Source: Bacillota bacterium
GTDB taxonomy: Bacteria > Bacillota > Clostridia > Christensenellales > Pumilibacteraceae
Length of the DNA stretch: 64,000 bases
Direction: 5' to 3'
Assembly (NCBI GenBank): GCA_009779975.1
Contig: WRAY01000005.1
Coordinates: 1 to 64,000, forward strand
Below are positions 6,812 to 15,079 of this stretch, one piece after another. Numbering within the stretch: the stretch's first letter is position 1; each line of letters starts with the position of its first letter. The position numbers were made by a program, and so were the translations under genes. The notes under the pieces are model-generated. The model worked only from the letters and a program-made list of their open reading frames with translations, ran no database searches and was not told the DNA's origin.

Positions 6812-7993
6812 ATGAAGAAAAAAGTCTTGACAAGGGTCTTCGACCCCTTTGTTGGGGAGGTTGTTTGTACTAGTAATCTCACACAAAAGTATCGAAGATA
6901 CTTGACAATAATATTATCAATAGCACTCATTGTGACAGCAATTTTTTCATTTGTTGGCTGCCGTCTATTTTTTGGCAATATCGGTGAAACAGTAAACCCT
7001 AGACCGCCCTATAGTGATATTCCTTTTACTCAGCAAATAAATTCTAATTTTGGAATGGGGGGAGAATTTAATATTCCTCGTTATGCGTATTTCGACAACG
7101 ACCTCTATACTTACGGAGGAGGACCTTGGGCGCAACCTACTTATTGGTACGGAACTCGTCATTATTGGACAGCATGGTGGTTGTATCATTACGAGCATGA
7201 AGTAATATTTGGAAGAAATAATATTTCACTCTATATTCACTTTGTCCATCCGCACACAGGTGTTGCAGTATGGTTAAGAGATGTGGAAGTAGAAGGCAGC
7301 ACAATCATATTTAATATTAACAGGTTGGATTTTGGCGGCGGCGGTGCTGCAATAACTGATGTTTATATATCAGCCCAAGTTAAGAGAGAGCATGCTCAAA
7401 ATGTGACACAATATCGCATCATAACCAGAGATGTTTATTCTCCTCCAATCGGGTTAACAGTATCAATACATGAACGATATATGGACAGAGTTGCAGATGA
7501 AGATTTCACTCCGGCTGACTTTGGACCGCTTGTCAGCGAAATTCGTTTTGAAAGGTGGGAAAGAGGTTCAATGTTCAGTAATTATATTGTCAGGACTATA
7601 GTAGTCCATTATAGAAGCATGGGTGGCTGGGACGGCATAAACAGACTAATTGACCACCTTGAAACACTTTCGTTTGTTAACTACAGACCTCGTGCCGGAG
7701 CAGGGCTAGGGAGCGGAGTTGGAATAGAAATTGTTATTCCAATAGCACCCGAGTATAATGCTAAATTTGACAATGAACAATTTAGTCTAAACGATTTTAA
7801 TCACAGCGGAATTTTGGCAATTTTGCGATATAACCACCCTCGCACTCAAGTGTGGGCAAACATAACCCTGACGCTTGCCGAACCAAGCACAGCAAACCTC
7901 AATCAATTAACATACCATGTCAAAAACCATGTGTCTTATGTTGAAGCGGCAGAATGGTCTGGGCGATATAGAATTGTTTATCACTATATATAA
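6812..7993 (+). CDS. Lipoprotein of unknown function with a repeat-derived N-terminal extension
   Basis: 393 residues. A hydrophobic segment (about 30-48) ends in a lipobox, FSFVG-C (C about 50), so the mature protein is an anchored extracytoplasmic protein rich in Tyr/Trp/Gly. No known domain is recognised. The ATG at 6812 has a good ribosome binding site (taggagg), but residues about 5-28 (VLTRVFDPFVGEVV...) are encoded by a copy of the TCGA-palindrome repeat. This lengthens the cytoplasmic part of the signal peptide to ~28 residues, unlike the 5-8 residues of other lipoproteins here. A terminator follows at 8003. Confidence 0.7.
   Translation: MKKKVLTRVFDPFVGEVVCTSNLTQKYRRYLTIILSIALIVTAIFSFVGCRLFFGNIGETVNPRPPYSDIPFTQQINSNFGMGGEFNIPRYAYFDNDLYTYGGGPWAQPTYWYGTRHYWTAWWLYHYEHEVIFGRNNISLYIHFVHPHTGVAVWLRDVEVEGSTIIFNINRLDFGGGGAAITDVYISAQVKREHAQNVTQYRIITRDVYSPPIGLTVSIHERYMDRVADEDFTPADFGPLVSEIRFERWERGSMFSNYIVRTIVVHYRSMGGWDGINRLIDHLETLSFVNYRPRAGAGLGSGVGIEIVIPIAPEYNAKFDNEQFSLNDFNHSGILAILRYNHPRTQVWANITLTLAEPSTANLNQLTYHVKNHVSYVEAAEWSGRYRIVYHYI
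6822..6914. repeat. TCGA-palindrome element inside the lipoprotein 5' coding region
   Basis: Reads cttgacaagggtcttcgacc, ccctttgttggggagg, ~25 nt with actagtaatc, then aagtatcgaagatacttgac. The same order (palindrome, tagtaa block, second dyad, TTGAC) is seen at 34764-34852 and 53884-53966. Here it is in frame within a gene. Confidence 0.75.
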
Positions 7994-8002
7994 ATAATAA
8001 TG

Positions 8003-8032
8003 AAAAAACACCCGACATCGAGTGTTTTTTTT
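8003..8032. terminator. Bidirectional intrinsic terminator
   Basis: aaaaaacac and gtgttttttt arms around ccgacatcga; A-tract and T-tract on both sides, between the convergent lipoprotein and parE genes. Confidence 0.7.
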
Positions 8033-8037
8033 AAATA

Positions 8038-8325
8038 TTATTTTCTTAATTTTTCTTTTTTCCCATGAACAATTGTCACAATTTCAACCTGTTTTGTTAA
8101 TTCATTGACTGAATAAAATATCAAATACTTTCTATCGAAGACTAAAAATCGCTCCTCTTCATTATATTTTTTTCCTATGTAGGGGAATATGCTCAAAAGC
8201 GATATATGTTTTTCTAGTTTGTCGCAATAGTCATCTGCTGTTTTTAAATCATATTTAGCCACATAACCAAAAATATCTAGCAAATCTAAATACGCTTCTT
8301 CCGAAAAGTGAATGCTGAAGGTCAT
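8038..8325 (-). CDS. ParE/RelE-family toxin
   Basis: 95 residues with the RelE/ParE plasmid-stabilisation fold: N-terminal FSIHFSEEAYLDLLDIFGYV, helix AKYDLKTADDYCDKLEKHIS, then the conserved strand pattern FPYIGKKY...RFLVFDRKYLIFYSV...VEIVTIVHGKKEKLRK. Family members either cut ribosome-bound mRNA (RelE) or poison gyrase (ParE); which applies cannot be decided here. The start overlaps the upstream antitoxin stop by 4 nt, the standard coupled arrangement. Shares the strong promoter at 8632-8660. Confidence 0.88.
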   Translation of the reverse strand: MTFSIHFSEEAYLDLLDIFGYVAKYDLKTADDYCDKLEKHISLLSIFPYIGKKYNEEERFLVFDRKYLIFYSVNELTKQVEIVTIVHGKKEKLRK

Positions 8326-8600
8326 ACAATTTTTTGCTCCTTTGCAGACAGTATTTCACTTCTTACCTTGCTAAAAGTCTCTTGCATTGAATAAGTCCGA
8401 CCATTTTTGAAATCATCTTTGCCCTTAGCAATTTTTTTATCGATATCCAAACGCTCCTCTTTTGTAAAATCATATTCAACTGGATATGGTAAAACGATAC
8501 TTTTTTGAGTGTCGTTTTGAATATAAAAACTTGCACCGTCTTTGATTGCGGAAGCAATGTTTGCAAAATCATTGATGTTATATGTTTGTAAATTATCCAT
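8322..8600 (-). CDS. Antitoxin of the ParE-type pair
   Basis: 92 residues, acidic/charged, with an N-terminal part (YNINDFANIASAIKDGASFY) that resembles Phd/RelB-type DNA-binding antitoxins, and a helical charged C-terminus (DIDKKIAKGKDDFKNGR...SKVRSEILSAK) likely to wrap the toxin. Called mainly from its position upstream of and overlapping the toxin. No strong Shine-Dalgarno precedes ATG 8600. A dyad (ctaat-N7-attag, 8606-8622) between promoter and ATG is a candidate operator. Confidence 0.75.
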   Translation of the reverse strand: MDNLQTYNINDFANIASAIKDGASFYIQNDTQKSIVLPYPVEYDFTKEERLDIDKKIAKGKDDFKNGRTYSMQETFSKVRSEILSAKEQKIV

Positions 8601-8631
8601 AAGTTCTAATTCCTAAGATTAGTATATGTCA

Positions 8632-8660
8632 ACTATACCATGAATTTTTGCCTTTGTCAA
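8632..8660 (-). promoter_or_regulatory. Promoter of the toxin-antitoxin operon
   Basis: Reverse strand TTGACA (plus 8655-8660), 17-nt spacer, TATAGT (plus 8632-8637), about 30 nt upstream of the antitoxin ATG. Confidence 0.75.
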
Positions 8661-8871
8661 TAGTTTTTAACAAAATTTTAAAAACAACGATATAAGACAC
8701 ATAAGAAAGGTAGCACACAATTTGTTTGAAACAATGCAAAATTAACTCAAAAACACCATAAAATAATAGGTGCAAAAGGCGATAAAAAATTTGGTTCAAG
8801 TTTTTGGTAAAACATAACTACTCTTCAAATCACTATATATAGTGTTATTTATGGTGTTTATATACTATATT

Positions 8872-8948
8872 TGGTATGCCCGATTGGATTTGAACCAACG
8901 GCCTTCAGAGTCGGAGTCTGATGCTCTATCCAACTGAGCTACGGGCAC
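8872..8948 (-). tRNA. tRNA-Arg (anticodon CCG)
   Basis: Full cloverleaf on the reverse strand: acceptor GTGCCCG/CGGGCAT (one G-T pair), D-arm GCTC...GAGC, anticodon stem TCAGA/TCTGA with loop CTCCGAC (anticodon CCG, reads CGG), T-arm GTTGG-TTCAAAT-CCAAT, discriminator A and encoded CCA (plus 8872-8874). The 8638-8871 gap downstream has no gene and no obvious U-tract terminator. Confidence 0.97.
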
Positions 8949-8959
8949 ATAACCCATCT

Positions 8960-8988
8960 ATTATACGGAAAATTTTTTTTCTTGTCAA
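8960..8988 (-). promoter_or_regulatory. tRNA-Arg promoter, -35 adjoining a TCGA element
   Basis: Reverse strand TTGACA (plus 8983-8988), 17-nt spacer, TATAAT (plus 8960-8965), 12 nt before the tRNA. The -35 lies at the edge of the repeat at 8983-9072. Confidence 0.8.
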
Positions 8989-9072
8989 ACCCTTGACAAG
9001 GGTCTTCGACCCGTTTATTGAGGAATTTCATGTAATAGCAAAACCCGACAAAACTATTGAAAATAGTTGACT
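8983..9072. repeat. TCGA-palindrome element between tRNA-Arg and rnpB
   Basis: cccttgacaagggtcttcga (8990-9009) then cccgtttattgagg, a tgtaatagcaaaacccgaca block, and gaaaatagttgact ending at 9072. Its left end supplies the tRNA -35 (reverse strand) and its right end supplies the rnpB -35 (forward). Confidence 0.75.
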
Positions 9073-9095
9073 TATATTTTTTCATATGTTACAAT
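9067..9095 (+). promoter_or_regulatory. rnpB promoter
   Basis: TTGACT (9067-9072), 17-nt spacer, TACAAT (9090-9095); predicted start about 9102, at the 5' end of the P1 helix. Confidence 0.8.
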
Positions 9096-9104
9096 ATCTT
9101 TAAC

Positions 9105-9553
9105 AAAAAAGATGGACAGATGGTTGCGAGTGAAAACTCGAGGAAAGTCCGAACACCAAAGGGCAAGCAGGCTGTGTAAAAGGTGTGTCAGACGGACAGC
9201 AGGTGACATTTTTGATTAAAGCACTCGACGAGTTAAAAGTATCACCTGCAGTTCGTATCACGCACCTTTTCCTCAGCCTGTAAGGGCGCTGGAGAAATCC
9301 CAGTGGAGGCGACTCTAAGGAAAGTGCAACAGAAATAGACTACCTTGAAAATTCAAGGAAAAGGTGGAAAGGTGAGGTAAGGGCTCACCGGGAGAATGGC
9401 GACATTCTCTGCTCTGTAAACCCCGCTCGGTGCAAGATGTGTCAGGTTTTAACGCTGCCCGCTACTGACTTAGTCGCATGAGCGATATGGCAACATATCG
9501 CCTAGATAGATAACCGTCCAATACAGAATTCGGCTTATAGTCCAATCTTTTTT
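9105..9553 (+). ncRNA. rnpB: RNase P RNA (M1 RNA), A-type features
   Basis: Catalytic RNA that removes 5' leaders from pre-tRNAs. Conserved blocks in order: gaggaaagtccgaacacc near 9131 (CR-I), ctgtaagggcgctgg, acagaaatagactacc (CR-III), ggtgaggtaagggctcacc (P13/P14-like, typical of A-type), taaaccccgctcggtgcaag (CR-IV), gatagataaccgtcc and acagaattcggcttat (CR-V). P1 closes between aaaaaagatggac and gtccaatctttttt. The A-type arrangement points to Clostridia rather than Bacilli. Confidence 0.96.
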
Positions 9554-9592
9554 GCCCTTTTTAGGGTATAATATACTGAAGGAGAAATGAAA

Positions 9593-10171
9593 ATGAAAAA
9601 ACAACTTAAATTATTTTTAGCAATAGTTTTTGCAATGTCAATTGCACTAATGTCGATTGCTATGCTAACTGCTTGTCGTGAAGATGAAGACACCTCGCAA
9701 ATTCCAACTAACTTAACAGCAACTTTTGGTGATGTTCTCTCAAGTGTTGAGTTGCCGAATGGGTGGGAGTGGTATCAAGATGCGATGGTTGGTGATGTCG
9801 GCGACAATGTTCACTATGCAGTGTTCAATCGCTCAGAGGAAGAGATTTACTACTATTATGACTATGAAGTCGAAAAAGTGCCTTTGACAGTGACTGTGAA
9901 AAGAGCAGTTTTGACAGTGACAATAAATGACACTTGGTGGTATGCCGGCGAAGAAAAACCTGTTATCACCTACACCATATCCGGATTTAAAACGGATGAC
10001 CATCGTGAAAGATTTGATGGTGCGTTTTTGATTGAAACTGAGGCATCCTCAACCAGTCCGGTCGGAACGGTTTATCCGATAACAATTTCACAAGGCACAT
10101 TCGTTGCTCCGAACTACGAAATTGTTTTTATTAATGGTCAAATTGACATTAGAGATAGAGAATCCGAATAA
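9593..10171 (+). CDS. Lipoprotein with MBG-like beta domain
   Basis: 192 residues from the second ATG at 9593; the ATG at 9587 lies only 2 nt after the ggag site, whereas 9593 has the normal 8-nt spacing. Signal peptide with lipobox MLTA-C (about residue 28). The mature part carries an MBG-like domain: LTVTINDTWWYAGEEKPVIT, then YTISGF...VGTVYPITISQG...NYEIVFINGQIDI, a pattern common in bacterial surface adhesin repeats. A TATAAT at 9567-9572 directly follows rnpB, so it may have its own promoter. Partner is unknown. Confidence 0.72.
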   Translation: MKKQLKLFLAIVFAMSIALMSIAMLTACREDEDTSQIPTNLTATFGDVLSSVELPNGWEWYQDAMVGDVGDNVHYAVFNRSEEEIYYYYDYEVEKVPLTVTVKRAVLTVTINDTWWYAGEEKPVITYTISGFKTDDHRERFDGAFLIETEASSTSPVGTVYPITISQGTFVAPNYEIVFINGQIDIRDRESE

Positions 10172-10307
10172 TAACTGAAAAAATTTAAAATTTTTTGCAA
10201 CGAAATGACTGTTTGAATTGTGTTAATAATAGAAGAACTTAATTAACAGCAGAGAAACTAAAGAAAAGTTTCAAATGTCTGGTTTTTCAAACAGGAGGAT
10301 TGCAAAA

Positions 10308-11375
10308 ATGAAAACAAAAATGAAAGCGGTATTTTTGCCGGTTTTGATAATGCTGATTTTAGCGCTTGTCTTTGTTGGTTGTGCCGCAAGTGATTGGGAC
10401 AGAGACGACAACAACTTTGCTCAAGGCGGCGGACCGGGCTCAACCTCTCCCGACAATGACACGGGTGTAGGAACGCCTCCGCCGGGAACAACTCAGCCGA
10501 ATGAGAATGAGTTGACGACACTTGACAGAATGGTTGTCTATAACGGTGAGATTTCCATAATTATCGACAGAGAAAATTTTTCTTATGCCGTCAGATTTTT
10601 AACATCAAGCATAAACTTGCAAAGAGGCGAGTGGTTCGATTCTCGTGAAATACTCTATCAAGACGGCCGTGCAACACTTGTTGCAAGAGTCAGGACAACA
10701 TATGTTCATGTTTTTGTCGATAATCTTGTTGACCGGTTTGGACTTTATAACACCAACATACAATTAGAGGCAACAGATGTTTCTCTTGCTCACCGCAACA
10801 GGCAGGCGGAAATTGACGAACAAATCAGACACCTTGCTTGGCTGAATGAAGAAATGGAAAATGCAACGAGCCATGCAGTGCGAGTGCAAATTCAGCAAAG
10901 CATAAACCAAACAGAAACAAGACTTCATCAACTGACAACTCAGCAAAATGTCCTCAACCAACAAATCCTTTTCAGCACGCTAACCATCGATTTGATGACT
11001 CGTGATTATGTTCCTGCTCCTCCCGAGCCGCCTCCGTCTAACACCAGACGAGTGTTTCAAAATGTGTGGAATGTCATTCGCTCAATTTTAACAGGCTTTT
11101 TATATGTTTTGGCGGTTCTTGTTCCGCTTGCATTCATCGCAATTCCGTTATTCTTCTTGATAAGGTTTTTGGTTAAAAGAGGAAAAGAGAATAAAAGAGC
11201 AGCGAGAGAAGAGCAAGCAAAAATACTGCAATCCATGGGATACGCACCATATATGCCGATGCAGTCCCAACAGCCAATGCAGCAACCAAATCAATATGTT
11301 TCACCAATACAGCCATATGAACAAAAAGAACAAGAAATTACATCAGATAATTCAGATAATAAAGATATAAAATAA
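10308..11375 (+). CDS. DUF4349-type lipoprotein with coiled coil and C-terminal TM
   Basis: Start 10308 chosen because AGGAGG (10293-10298) is correctly spaced; the in-frame ATG at 10275 lies upstream of it. 355 residues: lipobox FVG-C, a Gly/Pro/Thr/Asp-rich linker, a domain with MVVYNGEISIIIDRENFSYA and RATLVARVRTTYVHVFVDNL, a charged coiled coil (EIDEQIRHLAWLNEEMENAT...), STLTIDLM, one TM helix (about 265-295) and a Pro/Gln-rich cytoplasmic tail. This order matches DUF4349 proteins. It shares an upstream motif (ttgcaacgaaa...aattgt...ataatag) with the lipoprotein at 6812, suggesting common regulation. Function unknown. Confidence 0.78.
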   Translation: MKTKMKAVFLPVLIMLILALVFVGCAASDWDRDDNNFAQGGGPGSTSPDNDTGVGTPPPGTTQPNENELTTLDRMVVYNGEISIIIDRENFSYAVRFLTSSINLQRGEWFDSREILYQDGRATLVARVRTTYVHVFVDNLVDRFGLYNTNIQLEATDVSLAHRNRQAEIDEQIRHLAWLNEEMENATSHAVRVQIQQSINQTETRLHQLTTQQNVLNQQILFSTLTIDLMTRDYVPAPPEPPPSNTRRVFQNVWNVIRSILTGFLYVLAVLVPLAFIAIPLFFLIRFLVKRGKENKRAAREEQAKILQSMGYAPYMPMQSQQPMQQPNQYVSPIQPYEQKEQEITSDNSDNKDIK

Positions 11376-11389
11376 CCCCTAAAAATCGT

Positions 11390-11418
11390 TTGCAATAAAA
11401 TTTTTAATGTGCTACAAT
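11390..11418 (+). promoter_or_regulatory. rpsB promoter
   Basis: TTGCAA (11390-11395), 17-nt spacer, TACAAT (11413-11418). It lies just before a hairpin (aagtcgtgaa 11421-11430 / ttcacgactt 11438-11447 plus T-run) that could terminate the upstream lipoprotein transcript. Confidence 0.7.
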
Positions 11419-11483
11419 GAAAGTCGTGAATTTTTTGTTCACGACTTTTTGCGTGTCAATTTTTATGCATGCAAAAAAATCTG

Positions 11484-11542
11484 TGTCTTGTCAGATATCT
11501 GTGTGTTCGTAAAATTTTTAATGCGAACATCATGACAAGACA
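11484..11542 (+). promoter_or_regulatory. Structured rpsB leader (candidate S2 autoregulatory element)
   Basis: Outer perfect arms tgtcttgtca (11484-11493) and tgacaagaca (11533-11542) enclose an inner stem tgttcg (11504-11509) / cgaaca (11524-11529) with an AT loop. It ends 35 nt before the rpsB ATG. Ribosomal protein S2 controls its own operon in several bacteria through leader RNA; the link here is inferred from position. Confidence 0.5.
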
Positions 11543-11577
11543 AAAGTGGCGAAGTCCACAAACAGGAGATAAAAACT

Positions 11578-12387
11578 ATGGAACATGTTGTTTCGATGAA
11601 ACAATTGCTTGAGGCCGGCGTGCATTTTGGACACCCGACAAGAAAATGGAACCCAAAAATGAAACGCTATATCTACACTGCGAGAAATGATATCTATATC
11701 ATCAACCTCGAAAAAACAGTGGGACTTATCGACGAGGCTTATAAATTCGTCAAAGAAATCGCCGAGCAAGGCAAGTCAGTGTTATTTGTAGGCACTAAAA
11801 AACAAGCCCAAGAGGCAATTGCTCAAGAGGCTATTAAATGCGGACAATACTATGTCAAGAGTCGTTGGCTTGGCGGCACACTGACAAACTTTGCAACAAT
11901 CCGCTCAAGAATTGAAAGAATGAACAAACTCAACCAAATGGAAAAAATGGGTGAGTTTGCATTGCTTCCGAAAAAAGAAGTCATCAAATTAAAAGCGGAA
12001 AGAGACAAGTTGCAAGAAAACCTTGGCGGCATCAAAGACATGAGAACGCTTCCGGGTGTTTTGTTTGTTGTTGACCCGAAAAAAGAACACCTTGCAATAA
12101 AAGAAGCAAGAAGTTTAAAAATTCCTATTGTCGGAATTGTCGACACAAACTGCGACCCTGATGAAGTTGATTTCGTTATTCCCGGAAATGACGATGCAAT
12201 AAGAGCAGTCAAACTAATCGCAGGCGCAATGGCGGACGCAGTAATCGAAGCAAGAGAAGGTGCTGACGCTGTTCAAAGAATAAGAGAAGCCGAAGGCAGA
12301 GTTGTTGAAAAAGAACCCATCGCCCCAAAAATGGAAGCAATTTCATTGGATGAGGTGGTGACGATGGAAGAAGTAGTCAATGCATAA
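11578..12387 (+). CDS. rpsB: 30S ribosomal protein S2
   Basis: 269 residues with standard S2 sequence: [106 protein letters not shown] and DAIRAVKLI. It binds the small subunit between head and body. Ribosome binding site aggaga precedes ATG. First gene of the rpsB-tsf-pyrH-frr block, with promoter and structured leader upstream. The C-terminal extension after about residue 230 is of ordinary length. Confidence 0.99.
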   Translation: MEHVVSMKQLLEAGVHFGHPTRKWNPKMKRYIYTARNDIYIINLEKTVGLIDEAYKFVKEIAEQGKSVLFVGTKKQAQEAIAQEAIKCGQYYVKSRWLGGTLTNFATIRSRIERMNKLNQMEKMGEFALLPKKEVIKLKAERDKLQENLGGIKDMRTLPGVLFVVDPKKEHLAIKEARSLKIPIVGIVDTNCDPDEVDFVIPGNDDAIRAVKLIAGAMADAVIEAREGADAVQRIREAEGRVVEKEPIAPKMEAISLDEVVTMEEVVNA

Positions 12388-12392
12388 ATATA

Positions 12393-12482
12393 AGTTGGTG
12401 ATTAGTGATTTGTGGTTAGTGTATGTTGAATTTTAAAATAAATTTTCCTTCACTAATCACTAACCACAAATTACTAATCACC
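12393..12482. repeat. AT-rich word-repeat hairpin, 'attagtgg' type
   Basis: Left arm ttggtgattagtgatttgtgg then ttagtg (12394-12420); right arm cactaatcactaaccacaaa then ttactaatcacc (12451-12482); loop tatgttgaattttaaaataa. Fills the rpsB-tsf gap. The arms are 27-32 nt and nearly complementary. Confidence 0.8.
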
Positions 12483-12516
12483 CTAAATTTACTAAAATTA
12501 AGGAGAACTAACAAAA

Positions 12517-13446
12517 ATGAGTTTCACAGCAAAAGATGTCGCAGCACTAAGAGAAAAAACAGGTGCAGGCATGATGGATTGTAAAAAAGCGTTAACAGAG
12601 GTTAACGGAGATATGACAAAAGCGGAGGAATACCTTCGTGAACAAGGTGTTGCAGTTGCTGCAAAAAAGGCTTCAAGAATAGCATCGGAAGGTGCTGTTT
12701 GGGCGGCGGTTTCAAAAGACGGAAAAACAGGGGCTCTTGTTGAGATAAATTGTGAAAGTGACTTTGTCGCAAAGTCGCCTGACTTTCAAGCACTGTGTGC
12801 GGAAATTGCCGATGTTATCACGGCAAACAACCCCAAAGATAACGATGCTTTGCTTGCGCTAAAAGGTAAATCAAAATCAACAGTTCAAGACCTATTGAAC
12901 AACGCAACCGCTAAAATCGGTGAAAAAATGTCACTAAGACATTTTGTCCGCTATGAATCAAAAGGCTTCATCGGAAGTTATATCCACCTCGGCGGAAAAA
13001 TCGGTATTTTGGTTGAGTTTGCAGTGAGTAAAGACCTGTCAAAAAACAAAGAGTTTACTGCTCTTGCTAATGATGTTGCAATGCATATTGCAGCGTTTAA
13101 CCCTCAATATGTTGATAGTTCTGTTATTCCGAAAGAGTTTGAAGAAAAAGAGTTGGAAATCCTCAAAAACCAAGCAATGAACGATCCGAAAAGCAAGGAT
13201 AAGCCGGAGCAAGTTATCGAAGGCATGGTCAAAGGCCGCTACAAAAAACAACTCGCTGAAATCTGCTTAGTCGAGCAGCCTTTCGTCAGAGATATGTCAA
13301 ATTCAGTGTCATCTGTTGTCACAAACCTTGCAAAATCACAATCAGCGGATATTAAAATCGTCCGCTTTGAGAGACTTGTCATGGGCGAAGGACTAGAAAA
13401 GAAAACCGATAATCTAGCCGAAGAAGTTGCTAAATTGTCTAAATAA
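12517..13446 (+). CDS. tsf: Elongation factor Ts
   Basis: 309 residues, usual length. GDP/GTP exchange factor for EF-Tu. The N-terminal UBA-like domain has the signature VAALREKTGAGMMDCKKALTE and the TDFVAK-type motif appears as INCESDFVAKSPDF (about residues 79-92). Two dimerisation/core subdomains follow (HLGGKIGILVEF; DVAMHIAAFNPQYV). Ribosome binding site aaggagaa. Downstream hairpin at 13471-13502 may attenuate or process before pyrH. Confidence 0.99.
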   Translation: MSFTAKDVAALREKTGAGMMDCKKALTEVNGDMTKAEEYLREQGVAVAAKKASRIASEGAVWAAVSKDGKTGALVEINCESDFVAKSPDFQALCAEIADVITANNPKDNDALLALKGKSKSTVQDLLNNATAKIGEKMSLRHFVRYESKGFIGSYIHLGGKIGILVEFAVSKDLSKNKEFTALANDVAMHIAAFNPQYVDSSVIPKEFEEKELEILKNQAMNDPKSKDKPEQVIEGMVKGRYKKQLAEICLVEQPFVRDMSNSVSSVVTNLAKSQSADIKIVRFERLVMGEGLEKKTDNLAEEVAKLSK

Positions 13447-13470
13447 ATTATAAAATATAACATAAAGAAA

Positions 13471-13502
13471 CAAATGGGGACTATTTTCAATGTCCCCATT
13501 TG
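13471..13502 (+). terminator. Hairpin between tsf and pyrH
   Basis: Perfect 11-bp arms caaatggggac / gtccccatttg with a 10-nt loop. No proper T-tract follows, so it may be a processing or partial terminator hairpin rather than full termination. Confidence 0.45.
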
Positions 13503-13533
13503 TTGCAAAGTTGAGTAAAGAGTAAGAAAGTTA

Positions 13534-13563
13534 CTGTAAGGACGGCAACTGTCGCCTGCACAA
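13534..13563. repeat. Degenerate GC-rich palindromic repeat before pyrH
   Basis: ctgtaaggacggcaactgtc then gcctgcacaa: same outline as the gtaggggcgg...cgcccgcacaat elements with several changes. It directly precedes the pyrH ribosome binding site (aaaagga). Confidence 0.6.
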
Positions 13564-13587
13564 TTTTTCAAAAGGAAAAACTTTAAA

Positions 13588-14289
13588 ATGAAATGCAAAT
13601 ATAAAAGAGTATTGCTCAAAATTAGCGGCGGAGCATTGTCCGATGGGGTGGATAGTATTGCTCCATCTATGGTTGAGCATGTTGTTAATCAACTTGTTGA
13701 AATTCACAATTCGGGAATTGAAGTTGCGGTTGTTGTCGGCGGCGGAAACTTTTGGCGAGGTCGTGACGGCAAGGCAATGGACAGAACAACAGCAGACCAC
13801 ATGGGGATGCTTGCAACTGTCATGAATGCGCTCGCTTTGCAAGATGCGATTGAGAAAAAAGGCGTTCAAACAAGAGTAATGACAGCACTTTCTATGCCTG
13901 CGGTTGCTGAGCCGTTTATTTTGAGACGCGCTCTTACTCATTTTGAGAAAAAACGCATGGTTATTTTTGCATGCGGAACAGGTAATCCGTATTTTACTAC
14001 AGATAGCGGTGCAGCATTAAGAGCGGCGGAGATAAAAGCCGATGTTCTCTTGATGGCAAAAAACATCGACGCACTCTATTGTTCAGACCCAAGAAAAAAT
14101 CCTAACGCAAAAAAGATTGAAAAAGCAACATATTTGGAAGTCATTAAAAACAACTTAAACTTAATGGACTTAACAAGTGTCACAATGTGTATGGAAAATA
14201 ACATTCCAATCATATCCTTCGGACTGAAAGAAAAAGGAGCGTTGGTAAGAGCAGCAAGAGGGGAGAAGGTAGGAACTATAATAACTTAA
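13588..14289 (+). CDS. pyrH: Uridylate kinase (UMP kinase)
   Basis: 233 residues. Phosphorylates UMP to UDP for pyrimidine nucleotide synthesis; hexameric amino-acid-kinase fold. Motifs: VLLKISGGAL (residues about 8-17), VVVGGGNFWRGR (about 48-59), DRTTADHMGMLATVMNALAL, FACGTGNPYFTTDSGAALRA (about 128-147), and LMAKNIDALYCSDPRKNP. Normal position downstream of tsf. Confidence 0.98.
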   Translation: MKCKYKRVLLKISGGALSDGVDSIAPSMVEHVVNQLVEIHNSGIEVAVVVGGGNFWRGRDGKAMDRTTADHMGMLATVMNALALQDAIEKKGVQTRVMTALSMPAVAEPFILRRALTHFEKKRMVIFACGTGNPYFTTDSGAALRAAEIKADVLLMAKNIDALYCSDPRKNPNAKKIEKATYLEVIKNNLNLMDLTSVTMCMENNIPIISFGLKEKGALVRAARGEKVGTIIT

Positions 14290-14397
14290 CGCACAATGCA
14301 TAACGCATAACGCATAACGATTGTTAGAATTATTTTATTTAAATTTTATCCTTCGTTATGCGCTATGCATTGTGCGTTATGCGTTGACAAACAGGAG
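14288..14397. repeat. AT-rich word-repeat hairpin, 'cataacgc' type
   Basis: Left arm acgcacaatgcataacgcat then aacgcataacg; right arm cgttatgcgctatgcattgt then gcgttatgcgttg; loop attgttagaattattttatt. Starts at the last bases of pyrH and ends just before the frr ribosome binding site. Confidence 0.8.
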
Positions 14398-14405
14398 ATT
14401 TTTTT

Positions 14406-14972
14406 ATGTCTACACAATTAAAAGAAGAGTTCACAAAATTTGAACAAAGGTTAACAAAAGCGGTTGACCATTTTAAAGATGAGTTAGCCCAAGTGCGAGC
14501 GGGAAGAGCGAACCCGGCAATGCTCAACAAAATCGTTGTTGACTATTGGGGAACTCCAACACCGTTAAATTCAATGGCTAACATCACTGTTCCGGAACCG
14601 AGAATGCTTGTTATTTCGCTCTATGATGTTTCAGCACTCAAAGAGGTGTCAAAAGCAATCGCAGCCTCTGATTTAGGCATCACGCCGCAAGATGACGGAA
14701 AAGTCATCAGACTTGCGTTTCCGCCGCTAACTGAAGAGAGAAGAAAAGATATTATCAAGCAACTAAAAGCCTCATGTGAAAACACAAAGGTCATCCTTCG
14801 CAATGAAAGAAGAACAATAATGGACACAATTAAAAACTTCAAAAAAGACAACATCTTAACAGAGGATGATGTGGTTTTTGCTGAAAAAGAAGTCCAAAAA
14901 ATCTTAGATAAGTTTGTTGAGAATGCTGATAAGTTGTATAAAGATAAGGAAGTTGACATACTTCAAGTTTAA
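14406..14972 (+). CDS. frr: Ribosome recycling factor
   Basis: 188 residues (family about 185). With EF-G, splits post-termination ribosomes. Recognised by FKDELAQVRAGRANPAMLNK (residues about 23-42), VPEPRMLVISLYD, GITPQDDGKVIRLAFPPLTEERRKDI and the C-terminal helix FKKDNILTEDDV. Ribosome binding site aggaga 5' of ATG 14406. Lies between two repeat hairpins. Confidence 0.98.
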   Translation: MSTQLKEEFTKFEQRLTKAVDHFKDELAQVRAGRANPAMLNKIVVDYWGTPTPLNSMANITVPEPRMLVISLYDVSALKEVSKAIAASDLGITPQDDGKVIRLAFPPLTEERRKDIIKQLKASCENTKVILRNERRTIMDTIKNFKKDNILTEDDVVFAEKEVQKILDKFVENADKLYKDKEVDILQV

Positions 14973-14974
14973 TA

Positions 14975-15072
14975 AAGCGAAAAAGACAAGTATTGTAGAG
15001 TTTATTATTTTTGATTATATAAAAAAATAATTAGACATTACTTTTCAATTTTCATCTTTCACTTTTCACTTA
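14975..15072. repeat. AT-rich word-repeat hairpin, 'gtgaaaa' type
   Basis: Left arm aaagcgaaaaagacaagta (degenerate), right arm acttttcaattttcatcttt then cacttttcactta. The left arm has drifted, so pairing is imperfect; loop attatttttgattatataaa. Confidence 0.6.
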
Positions 15073-15079
15073 ATTATCT

